Source: DASQZT01 sp963728965 (lineage in GTDB: Bacteria > Acidobacteriota > Terriglobia > Bryobacterales > Bryobacteraceae). Taken from it: DNA of 64,000 nucleotides. The stretch lies in NCBI GenBank assembly GCA_963728965.1, contig CAVSMH010000013.1:22864-86863 (forward strand), given 5' to 3'. The translations under genes were made by a program, and so were the position numbers. Shown here piece by piece: positions 17,444 through 26,084 of the stretch (positions are counted from its first letter, which is position 1; every line of letters begins with the position of its first letter). The notes beneath the pieces were generated by a model. It saw nothing but the letters and a program-made list of their open reading frames with translations, did not search any database and was not told the origin of the DNA.

Positions 17444-19159
17444 CTATTCGAGGTTGCGGTCCTTGAGGCTCATGACCTCTTCGATGGTGGTGGTTGCCGC
17501 TGCCGCCTGGCGCTGGTAATCCTCCAGGCGGGTCTTCTCCTCATCGTCGGCGACGGCGCGGAGACTCAACCCGATTTTCTTCTCGGCCTCGCTCATTTTG
17601 ATGATCTTGAAATCGAATTCCTGCGCCACGGCGAGCGGCGGCTCTTCGGACCCGCGCCGGCCCGAATAGCCCGGCACTTCAGAAAAATGACATAAACCTT
17701 CGACCCCCTCCGCCAGTTCGACGAAAGCGCCGAAACTGGCCAGGCGGCAGACACGCCCGTGTACCGCGTCGCCCACCTGGTGGGTCTGGAAGTAGGATTC
17801 CCAGGCGTCGGGCTGGAGCTGTTTGATCCCCAGCGAAAGCCGGTGAGAGGCCGAATCGATGTTCAGGATGACGGCCTGCACCATCTGCCCCTTCTTGAGG
17901 ATCTCCGAGGGATGCTTTACGCGCTTGGTCCAGGAGAGATCGGAAACGTGAACCAAGCCGTCGATGCCTTCCTCGATTTCGATGAAGGCGCCGAAATCGG
18001 TCATGTTGCGCACCCGTCCTTCGACGACCGAACCGACGCTGTAGCGGCTGTCGATGGTGGTCCAGGGATTGGGCTCGAGCTGTTTGAGCCCCAGCGAGAT
18101 ACGGCGCTCCTTGGAATGCACTTCGAGGACTACCGCTTCCACCTGGTCGCCGGGCTTGACGACTTTGGAGGGATGCTTCATGCGGCGCGACCAGGTCATC
18201 TCGCTGATGTGGATGAGACCTTCGACGCCGGGTTCCAACTCGACGAAAGCGCCATAGTCGGTGACATTCACGACGCGCCCGATGACCCGGCTGTTGGTGG
18301 GGTAGCGCTCGGCGACGGTGGCCCAGGGATCGGGCTCCAGTTGCTTGATGCCGAGCGAGACCCGCTCTTTGGGGCGATCGAATTTCAGCACCTTCACCGC
18401 GATCTCGTCGCCCACGTGGAGCAGTTCGGAGGGATGGGCTACGCGGCCATAGGACATGTCGGTAACGTGCAACAATCCGTCGATGCCGCCCAGGTCGATG
18501 AAGGCGCCGTACTCGGTCAGGTTCTTCACCACGCCGGTGACCACCGCCCCTTCGGAAAGGTGCTCCAGGGTGGCGGATTTCCGGACGTTGATCTCCTCTT
18601 CCACGGCGGATTTGCGCGAGACCACGACGTTGCCACGGCGCCGGTTGAGCTTGATGATCTTGACGGGGATGTCCTGACCGACCAGCGAATCCAGGTTATG
18701 AACGGGGCGGGGATCGGCCTGGGAGCCGGGCATGAATGCCTTGATTCCGACGTCCACCGCCAATCCGCCCTTCACGCGGCCCAGGACGTGCCCCGAGATT
18801 ACGAGTTGCTCCTGGTACGCCTTCTCCAGGTTGTCCCAGATGCGCAGGCGGGCGGCGCGGGTGTGCGAGAGGAGCACGTAGCCTTCCGGCTGTTCGCCGT
18901 GCTCGATCATGACATCGACCACTTCGCCCACCTGGACCGTCATTTCGCCGGTCCGGGTCTGGAACTGCTCAATGGGGACGATGCCTTCGGATTTGTATCC
19001 GAAATCGATGATGACGTCTTTGCCGGTAATTCCCAGGACCGTTCCCTGCAACACTTCGTCGGCCGCGGGCGGGGCAAAGTGGCTGTAATCATCGAGAAGA
19101 TTCTCGTAATTCTCCGGGATCCCAGGATCCACTTGCCCGCTGTTTTGGTCTACGGCCAT
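17444..19159 (-). CDS. rpsA: 30S ribosomal protein S1
   Basis: 571 residues with six S1 RNA-binding repeats, beginning at about residues 35, 127, 208, 295, 382 and 469. Repeats 3-5 are canonical (YGAFIDLGGIDGLLHVTDMS; YGAFVELEPGVEGLIHISEM; FGAFIEIEEGIDGLVHVSDL). S1 binds mRNA at the small subunit and helps initiation on structured leaders. The start at 19159 is preferred over 19177 because GGAGG is well placed and the protein then begins MAVDQNSG. A near-consensus promoter lies about 165-195 bp upstream. It is the first gene of a unit with the HU and HIT genes. Confidence 0.97.
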   Translation of the reverse strand: MAVDQNSGQVDPGIPENYENLLDDYSHFAPPAADEVLQGTVLGITGKDVIIDFGYKSEGIVPIEQFQTRTGEMTVQVGEVVDVMIEHGEQPEGYVLLSHTRAARLRIWDNLEKAYQEQLVISGHVLGRVKGGLAVDVGIKAFMPGSQADPRPVHNLDSLVGQDIPVKIIKLNRRRGNVVVSRKSAVEEEINVRKSATLEHLSEGAVVTGVVKNLTEYGAFIDLGGIDGLLHVTDMSYGRVAHPSELLHVGDEIAVKVLKFDRPKERVSLGIKQLEPDPWATVAERYPTNSRVIGRVVNVTDYGAFVELEPGVEGLIHISEMTWSRRMKHPSKVVKPGDQVEAVVLEVHSKERRISLGLKQLEPNPWTTIDSRYSVGSVVEGRVRNMTDFGAFIEIEEGIDGLVHVSDLSWTKRVKHPSEILKKGQMVQAVILNIDSASHRLSLGIKQLQPDAWESYFQTHQVGDAVHGRVCRLASFGAFVELAEGVEGLCHFSEVPGYSGRRGSEEPPLAVAQEFDFKIIKMSEAEKKIGLSLRAVADDEEKTRLEDYQRQAAAATTTIEEVMSLKDRNLE

Positions 19160-19324
19160 GACGCCTCCGCCGATCACTGATCCACCGATGGCTGCGGGGC
19201 TTTACCGCGCCCCGGTGCCCTCTCGCAGAGCAGGAGCGCCGACGCTGCTTCATCACCAGTTTGCTTGTGGATTGGGATCATGCGCCAGTTTACCAGCAAC
19301 CACTGAAAGATCAGTATGTTAGCA

Positions 19325-19353
19325 AATATACGCGAGTCAAATGAGGTTGTCAA
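19325..19353 (-). promoter_or_regulatory. Sigma70-type promoter of rpsA
   Basis: On the minus strand TTGACA (19348-19353), 17 bp spacer, TATATT (19325-19330). Transcription would begin near 19318, leaving an untranslated leader of about 160 bases before the rpsA ATG. A long leader is compatible with S1 autoregulation as known in enterobacteria, but no specific structure is demonstrated here. Confidence 0.75.
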
Positions 19354-19558
19354 CGGTGGGGCGGCGGGAGATCGGGCGCTTTTGCGCTTCGAAAGCCTCG
19401 TGCGGGGTATCCCCCGACGCGCGTGCGGGGGCGGCAGCGCGGCGCTTGCGCGGTCCGAATTTCCTAGGAACTGGCCGAAATCAGGCATACAATCGAGCTA
19501 GTTAAGGGTATTCATGGACTGGGATCCGTTTTTTATAACGGCCTTTTAGGAGGTTCCC

Positions 19559-19705
19559 ATGTTCGACAGCCTCGCAGATCGGATCCGGGAAGACGAGCAC
19601 AAAGAAGTCAGCCAGACGGAGCGCATGATCCGCTACGTCGTGATCGCCGTGATTTCGCTCGTGCTATTCGGCGGCCTGTATTATGTTGTGCAACACCTGG
19701 AGTAG
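19559..19705 (+). CDS. Small single-pass membrane protein, 48 residues
   Basis: ATG at 19559 preceded by TAGGAGG at ideal spacing (TTCCC). The peptide starts MFDSLADRIREDEHKEVSQ, a charged helix, followed by ERMIRYVVIAVISLVLFGGLYYVV, one transmembrane helix with the short tail QHLE. Similar small proteins with an amphipathic N-terminus and a C-terminal membrane anchor are common in Acidobacteria. The function is unknown. The strong ribosome binding site and codon use support a real gene despite its length. Confidence 0.75.
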   Translation: MFDSLADRIREDEHKEVSQTERMIRYVVIAVISLVLFGGLYYVVQHLE

Positions 19706-19716
19706 ATCCCTCCGGA

Positions 19717-20193
19717 TCACTCGGAAGGCGAAATCCGCCGCATGACGGATTTCACTTTACCCGCATACTCCTCGTTCGGATTGTAGGTGGCTAACAGCGC
19801 GTCCAGGTCCTTATCCCGATAAAGCTCGGAATGGGACAAGCGGTATCCGACTGCGTGGATGCCCGCGGAAGTGCTGGTGAATTGAGTGCGGCCGGAGTTC
19901 CAGCCGAAGAGATTATTATTGCGCGCCGCCTTGCCGCCGGTCGATTCCACATAGGAAATGCTCGGGAGCAGTCGCCAGTCGAGTTCGTAATTGTCGGCTG
20001 CTTCGAGGAATACGGCGGCATACCGCCATGCCGGGCAGTGGAATTTCTCGAAAAACGTGCGGATCGACGTTAACCTCGGATCGTTTCGGTAATCGGGCGC
20101 CGGGTGCAGGTGCGCCAAGCGCGGCGATATGGCTACCGGGAGAGACACCATTCCTGCAAATACCGCCAAACCAGTCGAAAAAACTCTCTTCAT
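19717..20193 (-). CDS. Exported glucosaminidase/lysozyme-like domain protein
   Basis: 158 residues with a signal peptide (MKRVFSTGLAVFAGMVSLPVA). The rest is a small peptidoglycan-hydrolase-like domain: FFEKFHCPAWRYAAVFLEAADNYELDWRLLPSISYVESTGG. The glutamate in YVES is at the catalytic position of glucosaminidase/SLT folds, and NNLFGWNSGRTQF and GIHAVGYRLSHS follow as expected. It would act on cell-wall glycan in the periplasm. The domain is close to the minimal size, with no wall-binding module. It overlaps nothing and converges on the small membrane protein gene, 11 bp away. Confidence 0.8.
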   Translation of the reverse strand: MKRVFSTGLAVFAGMVSLPVAISPRLAHLHPAPDYRNDPRLTSIRTFFEKFHCPAWRYAAVFLEAADNYELDWRLLPSISYVESTGGKAARNNNLFGWNSGRTQFTSTSAGIHAVGYRLSHSELYRDKDLDALLATYNPNEEYAGKVKSVMRRISPSE

Positions 20194-20412
20194 GAGAACC
20201 TCCTAAGTTTGGTTGGCCTGCGAAAGCAGGCAGCACGGGGAGGCGGGGCCTCCGGCAGGGGGTTAAGGGACGGGCATAAGCGGGAATTGTAGCACCTGCC
20301 AGCAGCGAAGGGGTAGTTCGGATACCTTTCCATCCGGCCGCTGGTTCGAAAGCGCACAATCGGCGTTTTTGTACGGAGGAACAAGGGCCTGGATCGGCGC
20401 GTCTTGGGCTCT

Positions 20413-20586
20413 ATGGCGTTATCGGGTGAGGACAGAGCGCGGATTCGTGAGGAAGAGTGGGTAAGGCTTCAGGCGCGCGAGGACTATCAACGCGCTACGC
20501 GGCGGCTGGAAGAGAAGGCCGTCGCTTTTGGTTCCGCTTTCGTCATGCTGCTGGCTCTGCTGTTCATGGTTCTTCGAACGCGCTGA
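20413..20586 (+). CDS. Small membrane-anchored protein with charged coiled-coil N-terminus
   Basis: 57 residues from the ATG at 20413: ALSGEDRARIREEEWVRLQAREDY, a strongly charged helix, then a hydrophobic segment AFGSAFVMLLALLFMVL and a basic end RTR. It resembles small acidobacterial proteins of the same build. The start is uncertain. The nearest GGAGG (20375-20379) is 33 bases upstream and would suit a CTG at 20389 rather than the ATG. No function can be stated. Confidence 0.5.
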   Translation: MALSGEDRARIREEEWVRLQAREDYQRATRRLEEKAVAFGSAFVMLLALLFMVLRTR

Positions 20587-20742
20587 AGCCGACCGGGACA
20601 GGCTGGTTTGGCGCAGAGCGCCGGGCCGGTGCGAGCGGACCGCCACACGGTGGGCGGAACACGGGGATCACCGGCGCAGAAAAATCCCAATGCCTGGTGC
20701 GGACCCGTGGGTCGTCACCACAGCTTCGAACGGTCGTGGCGC

Positions 20743-21105
20743 TTAACTTGCTGTGACGCCGAGGGCCGATGACTTGCGCGTGCGGAATTCGTAGCGTTCG
20801 ATGCGTACCGCTGCTTTACCCACCTCGGAGCGTACGACGCGGCCCCGGGCCACCATTTTCAGCGGGCAGGTTCCCCCCAGCCGGGCCGGCCAATTGACCG
20901 ACACCTCTACCATCTTGCCGAGCGGCAGTCTCTCGTCGGTGGTGAACAGGATCCCACCACTTCCGATGTTCAAAGTCTGCCCTGTACCAACTAACGAAGG
21001 CGCCTTGTTTTGGAGCAGGCGGTATGTCACATCCTCCCGGAAGGGAAAACGGCTGGTCAGCCGTCGTTCTCGCATTTCGCCCTCTATGCATATGCCTGGA
21101 CTCAT
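20743..21105 (-). CDS. PilZ domain protein
   Basis: 120 residues forming one PilZ domain. The basic MRERRLTSRFPF near the start supplies the RxxxR-type loop, and LNIGSGGILFTT fits the (D/N)xSxxG motif; together these bind cyclic di-GMP in family members. The end is EVGKAAVRIERYEF. In this sequence the arginine spacing (RRLTSR) is canonical, so ligand binding is plausible. It would be a cytosolic effector or partner. Internal ATG at 21075 (MRERR) is an alternative start. It is divergent from larB, 125 bp away. Confidence 0.85.
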   Translation of the reverse strand: MSPGICIEGEMRERRLTSRFPFREDVTYRLLQNKAPSLVGTGQTLNIGSGGILFTTDERLPLGKMVEVSVNWPARLGGTCPLKMVARGRVVRSEVGKAAVRIERYEFRTRKSSALGVTAS

Positions 21106-21230
21106 GTCCTTATTATCTTCGGGTACCGTTTAGTTTCGCACAATAGCCTGAAAGGTCTAAAAGTAGTACGACTCCACCTTACGGCGGAGTACGGTTTCCG
21201 GGTCCCGCCACCCCCTGATATGCTGACTGC

Positions 21231-21977
21231 ATGGACCAGGAGCAGCTACGGGCGCTATTCGAGCAGGTCCGGCGCGGCGAAGTCGACATCGATGCGGCGG
21301 TCGGCCGGATGCGCCATATGCCCTTCGAAGACCTGGGCTTCGCCAAGATCGACCACCACCGCGCTCTGCGTCACGGCATGCCGGAAGTCATTTTTGCCAA
21401 AGGCAAAACGCCCGAGCAGGTGGCGGCCATAGCCGAGCGGCTCCTGGAGCATGCCCCGAATGTGCTGGCTACCCGGGTGGACCGGGTCTGTGCGGAACTC
21501 CTCACCGGCCGCCTGCCCTGTGCTGAATATTTCCCCCTCTCCGGCGTGGTGCGATTCTGGCGCGACCGTACGAATCGTGGCAAGGGCAGGATCGCGGTCG
21601 TTTGCGCCGGTACCAGCGATATGCCGGTGGCCGAGGAAGCGGCGCTGACGGCGGAGGTGATGGGCAACGAAATCGATACCATCCACGATATCGGCGTGGC
21701 CGGCATCCATCGCCTCATGAGCAATCGGGAGCGCCTGACCGAGGCCCGCGTGGTGGTGGTGTGCGCCGGCATGGAAGGGGCGCTGCCCAGCGCGGTGGGC
21801 GGGTTGGTGTCGTGCCCGGTTATCGCCGTGCCCACCAGCGTCGGCTATGGGGCCAGCTTCAACGGCCTGGCGGCGCTGCTCGGCATGCTGAACAGTTGCG
21901 CCAGCAATGTAACAGTTGTAAATATCGACAACGGCTTCGGTGCGGGGTACGTGGCCAGCCTGATCAACCGGCTATAG
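21231..21977 (+). CDS. larB: Nickel pincer cofactor biosynthesis protein LarB
   Basis: 248 residues, standard size for LarB, which carboxylates nicotinic acid adenine dinucleotide in the first step of nickel-pincer nucleotide synthesis. The N-terminal LRALFEQVRRGEVDIDAAV and FAKIDHHRALRHGMPEVIFAKGKTPEQ are characteristic. The C-terminal half is the PurE-like (AIR carboxylase) fold: GRIAVVCAGTSDMPVAEEAALTAE, DIGVAGIHRL, VVVCAGMEGALPSAVGGL and VPTSVGYGAS. The partner genes larC and larE and any nickel racemase are not in the window, so the pathway must be completed elsewhere. Confidence 0.95.
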   Translation: MDQEQLRALFEQVRRGEVDIDAAVGRMRHMPFEDLGFAKIDHHRALRHGMPEVIFAKGKTPEQVAAIAERLLEHAPNVLATRVDRVCAELLTGRLPCAEYFPLSGVVRFWRDRTNRGKGRIAVVCAGTSDMPVAEEAALTAEVMGNEIDTIHDIGVAGIHRLMSNRERLTEARVVVVCAGMEGALPSAVGGLVSCPVIAVPTSVGYGASFNGLAALLGMLNSCASNVTVVNIDNGFGAGYVASLINRL

Positions 21978-21991
21978 GAGCTGGAAACTCC

Positions 21992-23149
21992 TCAGTGGCT
22001 CGAGCTCAGGTCTTCCACCGTCATCCAGGCGCGCTTTTGCCAGGACTCGATGCCGCGTTCGGCCAGTTGCACGCCTTTGGCGCCTTCGAGCAGGTTCCAG
22101 GGGAACGGTTCGTCTTTCACCACGTGACGCAGGAATAATTCCCACTGGCGCTTGAAGGCGTTGTCGTAGCTGGTCTGCTCGGGCACCCTGGTCCAACCGT
22201 CGAAGTAGTTCAGCGGGCTTTCGATATCGGGGTTCCAGACGGGCCTCGGGGTGGCGCCGTAGGGCTGGATCCAGCAGTGGCGGAGGCCGGCCACGGCCGT
22301 CCCCCTGGTCCCATCCACCTGAATGGTCAGCAGGTCGTCGCGCCGCACCCGCACGCACCAGGAGGAGTTGAAATGGGCGATGATGCCGCCCTCGAGTTCG
22401 AAGGTGGCATAGGCGGAGTCGTCGGCGGTGCACTGGTAGGGCCGGCCCTGCTCGTCCCAGCGCTCGGGAATGTGGGTGGCGCCGGTGCACGACACCGCTT
22501 TCACCTTGCCGAACAGGTTGTCGATGACATAGCGCCAGTGGCACAGCATGTCGAGAATGATGCCGCCGCCATCCTCTTTGCGATAGTTCCAGGAAGGACG
22601 CTGGGCCGGAACGGGGTCACCTTCAAACACCCAGTATCCAAATTCGCCGCGCACCGAGATGATCCGCCCGAAGAAGCCGAGCGACTGCAGGGTCTGCAGC
22701 TTGAGCAGCCCGGGGAGCCACAGCTTGTCCTGGACGACGCCGTGTTTGACGCCCGCCTTCCGTGCGCGGTCGTAGAGATCGAGCGCGGTCGAAAGGCAGC
22801 CCGCCACGGGCTTCTCGCAATAGATGTGCTTGCCCGCGGAGATGGCCTGGCGGGCGGCTTCGGCGCGGCGGTCGGTAGTCTGGGCGTCGAAGTAGATGGA
22901 GTAGTCGGGATCGTCCAAGGCCTTGGCCAGATCGGTGGTCCAGGGGAGCCCGCCGAACTCCTGCGAGATGGCTTCCAGTTTCGACGGATTGCGGCCTACC
23001 AGCAGCGGCCGCGGCAGGATGGTTTCGCTGTCGCTCAGCCGCAGGCCGCCCTGCTGGAGGATGGCGTAAATCGACCGCCGGAGGTGCTGATTGAGGCCCA
23101 TGCGGCCGGTGACGCCGTTCATGATGATGCCGACGGAGTGAGTGGTCAT
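21992..23149 (-). CDS. Gfo/Idh/MocA family oxidoreductase
   Basis: 385 residues. N-terminal Rossmann fold with GIIMNGVTGRMGLNQHL in place of the usual GxGxxG; then SETILPRPLLVGRNPSKLEAIS, and the conserved IYCEKPVAG with the EKP lysine of the family near 135. The C-terminal alpha/beta domain includes YRKEDGGGIILDMLCHWRYVIDNLFG, whose aspartate-histidine pair matches the catalytic region. It should oxidise or reduce a sugar, inositol or related hydroxy compound with NAD(P). It is the third gene of an operon with a permease and a cupin (1 bp from the cupin stop), suggesting uptake and catabolism of one small substrate. Confidence 0.92.
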   Translation of the reverse strand: MTTHSVGIIMNGVTGRMGLNQHLRRSIYAILQQGGLRLSDSETILPRPLLVGRNPSKLEAISQEFGGLPWTTDLAKALDDPDYSIYFDAQTTDRRAEAARQAISAGKHIYCEKPVAGCLSTALDLYDRARKAGVKHGVVQDKLWLPGLLKLQTLQSLGFFGRIISVRGEFGYWVFEGDPVPAQRPSWNYRKEDGGGIILDMLCHWRYVIDNLFGKVKAVSCTGATHIPERWDEQGRPYQCTADDSAYATFELEGGIIAHFNSSWCVRVRRDDLLTIQVDGTRGTAVAGLRHCWIQPYGATPRPVWNPDIESPLNYFDGWTRVPEQTSYDNAFKRQWELFLRHVVKDEPFPWNLLEGAKGVQLAERGIESWQKRAWMTVEDLSSSH

Positions 23150-23150
23150 A

Positions 23151-23600
23151 TTATTCCTTCGGCTTGATGGTGCATTGCGGGCGGGCGCCGGCGGGCAGCG
23201 GCGGCACTTCCACGCCGGCGCGGGGCAGGGTGCCGGTGAGTTCCTGGCGCCAATGGGCCACGTCGCCCGCAGGTCCGTAGCAGTAGATCATGCGCATGGG
23301 CGTGTCGCCGGTATTGGTCAACTGGTGGAACACCTGGTGCGGGATGTAGACGGCCTGGCCGGCGTGTACGTCCGTGCGTTCTTCGCCCAGGCACATTTCG
23401 CCCGAGCCTTCCACAATGAAGTAGATCTCTTCCTGCTCCTGGTTGTGCCACGGCACCTGGCCTCCGTTCGGCTCGAGCGTGACGTGGCCCATGGAAAAGG
23501 CCGTGGCCTGGATGGGGCTGAGGCCCCCCACCAGGTTTTGCGTTTTTCGGCGCGCCGGGTAGGTCCGTCCGGCAATTCGGGAAAGGTCAGCGATGATCAT
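23151..23600 (-). CDS. Cupin domain protein
   Basis: 149 residues with one cupin barrel: GGQVPWHNQEQEEIYFIVEGSGEM carries the metal ligands of motif 1 (H, Q/E, E), and HQVFHQLTNTGDTPMRMIYCYG those of motif 2. Cupins of this size are often sugar isomerases, dioxygenases or binding proteins; the substrate is open. It overlaps the permease gene by 14 bp and sits 1 bp before the dehydrogenase gene, so the three form one transcription unit. A role in the same catabolic pathway is inferred from that. Confidence 0.9.
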   Translation of the reverse strand: MIIADLSRIAGRTYPARRKTQNLVGGLSPIQATAFSMGHVTLEPNGGQVPWHNQEQEEIYFIVEGSGEMCLGEERTDVHAGQAVYIPHQVFHQLTNTGDTPMRMIYCYGPAGDVAHWRQELTGTLPRAGVEVPPLPAGARPQCTIKPKE

Positions 23601-24969
23601 GTCGGCGAAATCGCTCCGCGAGAAAATAGGTCAAAACACCTGAAACAATTAATATCGCACCAAACTGCAGGGCGCTGATCGGGCCCACCCGTTCGGCATC
23701 GGTGCGCACCACGGTGAGCACCAGCAGGGCCGCCGGAAAAATGCCCAGCGCGATGGCGCCCGCGAGGCCGCCCGGCACGCGATAGGGGCGCGGCAGGCCG
23801 GGCTCGCGGATGCGCAACACCACCAGCGCCACGAACTCCAGCAGGATACTCAGGCCGGTGAGGAGCACGTCGAGCACGATCAGCTTGGTGAAGGAGAGCT
23901 CCAGCGCCAGCGCCCACGCCGCCGAGCAGACCAGGATGGAGACCCACGGGGCGTTGCTTTTGGGATCGCGGCGGCCGATGATGCGGGGCAGGAAACCATC
24001 GGCAGCCATGGCGGCCGGCAGCTGGGAATACGCCATCACCAGCGCGTTATGGGTGCCCAGCGCGGTGATCATCCCGGCCACCGAAACCGCCGCGGCCAGA
24101 ATCGGTCCCGCGGCCCCAGGCACAATGGCCCTGGTGACATCGGCCCAGCCGCCGGTGGACCACCGGTTGGGGTCGAGCCCGGTAACCGCCACGGCGGTGA
24201 CGGGCACGAGGTAATTCAGCGCGACCAGGCTGACCGCGCCGGCCATGGCCAGCGGGTAGGTGCGCTGCGGGTGGTGCACTTCGCCGGCGATGGTGGAAGC
24301 GTTGTCCCAGCCCATGTAGTTCCACATGGCGATCAGGATGCCGCCGAGGAAGTCCACGTTGCGCAGCGGAATCCCCGCCGCGGCGGGAGCGCCCGGATGA
24401 GCGAAGGCGTAGCCGCTCACCGCCAGAAACGGCAGCAGCAGAATCACCGCCATCCAGATGGAACTCTCCCCGATCGTCCTGGCGCCGGGCAGGTTCCACA
24501 GGGCCGACACCACCACCACCGCCACACCGATCCAGAAGCCCCGCTGGCCCGCCGTCACCGCCGGCGCCAGGTGTCCCAGGTAGGCCACGAACAGGGTGGG
24601 GTAGATGGCCATATCGAAAATGCTGCCGATGAGGGAGAGCCACGACTCCTGAAAGCCCCAGAAATCGCCCATGGCGCGACGGACCCACACGTAGAAGCCG
24701 CCATCGTCGGGAAGGGCGCTGGCGAGTTCGCTCACCACCAGCGCGGTCGGCAGGCTCCAGATGACGGGCGTGATCACGAGGATGAGGATGCCGCCCGTGT
24801 AGCCGGCGCTGGCGATGATGTCTTCCAGGCCGAACGGGCCCCCCGACACGCAAAAATAGGTGGCGGCGATAAGGGGGAGCACCGTCAGTTTGCGGGTCAA
24901 GCCTATAGAGTAGCTGACCGGCCCCGGGGGCCGTTCGTCGCCACCCTCCCGAGCCGCGGGCGCCGGCAT
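23587..24969 (-). CDS. APC-superfamily amino acid/amine permease
   Basis: 460 residues with about twelve membrane segments. TM1 begins KLTVLPLIAATYFCVSGGPFGLEDIIASAG; the broken helix GGPFGLE is the APC substrate-binding motif. DDGGFYVWVRRAMG after TM2 and WNYMGWDNASTIAGEVHHPQRTYP at TM6 are likewise typical. It imports an amino acid or amine with proton or sodium coupling, or exchanges it. It heads the permease-cupin-dehydrogenase operon. Only 23 bp separate it from the divergent ligase gene, so its promoter must lie largely within that neighbour. Confidence 0.93.
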   Translation of the reverse strand: MPAPAAREGGDERPPGPVSYSIGLTRKLTVLPLIAATYFCVSGGPFGLEDIIASAGYTGGILILVITPVIWSLPTALVVSELASALPDDGGFYVWVRRAMGDFWGFQESWLSLIGSIFDMAIYPTLFVAYLGHLAPAVTAGQRGFWIGVAVVVVSALWNLPGARTIGESSIWMAVILLLPFLAVSGYAFAHPGAPAAAGIPLRNVDFLGGILIAMWNYMGWDNASTIAGEVHHPQRTYPLAMAGAVSLVALNYLVPVTAVAVTGLDPNRWSTGGWADVTRAIVPGAAGPILAAAVSVAGMITALGTHNALVMAYSQLPAAMAADGFLPRIIGRRDPKSNAPWVSILVCSAAWALALELSFTKLIVLDVLLTGLSILLEFVALVVLRIREPGLPRPYRVPGGLAGAIALGIFPAALLVLTVVRTDAERVGPISALQFGAILIVSGVLTYFLAERFRRHDHR

Positions 24970-24992
24970 GCGCCTGCGGTATAACAGGAGGC

Positions 24993-26084
24993 GTGAACCT
25001 TCCCGTGAATCCGCCGGTGCTGCCCATGCTCGCCAAGCGGGTGGACCACCTGCCGGAGACCGGCGCCTGGATTTTCGAGCCGAAGTGGGACGGATTTCGC
25101 GCGCTGATCTTTCGGGACGGCGACGAAATTCTGATCCAGAGCCGCGACGAGAAGCCGCTGAACCGCTACTTTCCCGAACTGGTGGGGCCGCTGCGGGGGC
25201 AGTTGCCGGAGCGCTGCGTGCTCGATGGCGAAATCGTCATTGCCAGGGAGAGCGGGCTCGAGTTCGACGCGCTTCAGCTTCGCCTCCATCCGGCGGCGTC
25301 CCGGGTGAAGAAACTGTCGCAAGAGATCCCGGCCTCGGTGGTCTTCTTCGACCTGCTTGCGGCGGGCGACCGCGACCTGCGCGGCGAGCCCTTCGAGCGC
25401 CGGCGGCAGGAGCTCGAACGCCTGCTCGCCGCGGCCTCGCCGCCCATCCACCTCACGCCGGCGACTCGCGACGCGGCGCTCGCCGCGGACTGGTTTCGGC
25501 GCTTCGAAGGGGCCGGCCTCGACGGCGTGATGGCCAAGCCGGTGGCGGTCGCTTACGAGCCCGACAAGCGGGTGATGCTCAAGGTCAAACACGAGCGCGA
25601 TTGCGACTGCGTGGTGGCCGGTTTCCGCTGGTACAAGCACGGCGAACGGACCGCCGTCGGCTCCCTGCTGCTGGGCCTGTTCGACGATGCCGGCGTGCTC
25701 CAGCACGTCGGGGTATGCGCGAGTTTCACGGCCGAAAAACGGCGCGAGCTGATTCCCTTCCTGGAGCCCTACCGGAACGACGCGCTGGCCCAGCACCCCT
25801 GGAAGAGCTGGGCGGCGCTGGCCGGGGGCGGGGAAGGCGGGCATCGCATGCCGGGCGGCCAGAGCCGCTGGAGCCAGGGCAAGGACCTGTCATGGGAACC
25901 GCTGCGCGCCGAGCTGGTGGTGGAAGTGACCTATGAGCACATGCAGGGCATGCGCTTCCGCCACATGGCGCATTTCCGGCGCTGGCGCCGGGACAAGAAA
26001 CCGGCCGACTGTACTTATGCGCAGCTCGAAGTGGTGCCGCCGCACGAGCTGGCGGCCATTTTCAGCGCGCCCAGTAAATATTGA
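24993..26084 (+). CDS. ATP-dependent DNA ligase (LigD ligase-domain type)
   Basis: About 360 residues, with nucleotidyltransferase and OB domains. Motif I is EPKWDGFRAL with the AMP-accepting lysine near residue 32. Motif III-IV is represented by VLDGEIVI and VVFFDLLA, motif V by LDGVMAKP and MLKVKHERDCDCVV. The OB part ends WVxx-like at VVEVTYEHMQGMRFRHMAHFRRWRRDK. It seals nicks using ATP and, by homology to stand-alone LigD-type ligases, may serve repair or end joining. No Ku, polymerase or nuclease domain is adjacent. The GTG at 24993 lies only 1 base after AGGAGG; the GTG at 25005 is better spaced. Confidence 0.93.
   Translation: MNLPVNPPVLPMLAKRVDHLPETGAWIFEPKWDGFRALIFRDGDEILIQSRDEKPLNRYFPELVGPLRGQLPERCVLDGEIVIARESGLEFDALQLRLHPAASRVKKLSQEIPASVVFFDLLAAGDRDLRGEPFERRRQELERLLAAASPPIHLTPATRDAALAADWFRRFEGAGLDGVMAKPVAVAYEPDKRVMLKVKHERDCDCVVAGFRWYKHGERTAVGSLLLGLFDDAGVLQHVGVCASFTAEKRRELIPFLEPYRNDALAQHPWKSWAALAGGGEGGHRMPGGQSRWSQGKDLSWEPLRAELVVEVTYEHMQGMRFRHMAHFRRWRRDKKPADCTYAQLEVVPPHELAAIFSAPSKY

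Noticed and set aside
18000..19180. 473-residue plus-strand frame antisense to rpsA
   Set aside because: Shadow of S1 repeats; the Asp/Val-rich composition mirrors the sense gene.
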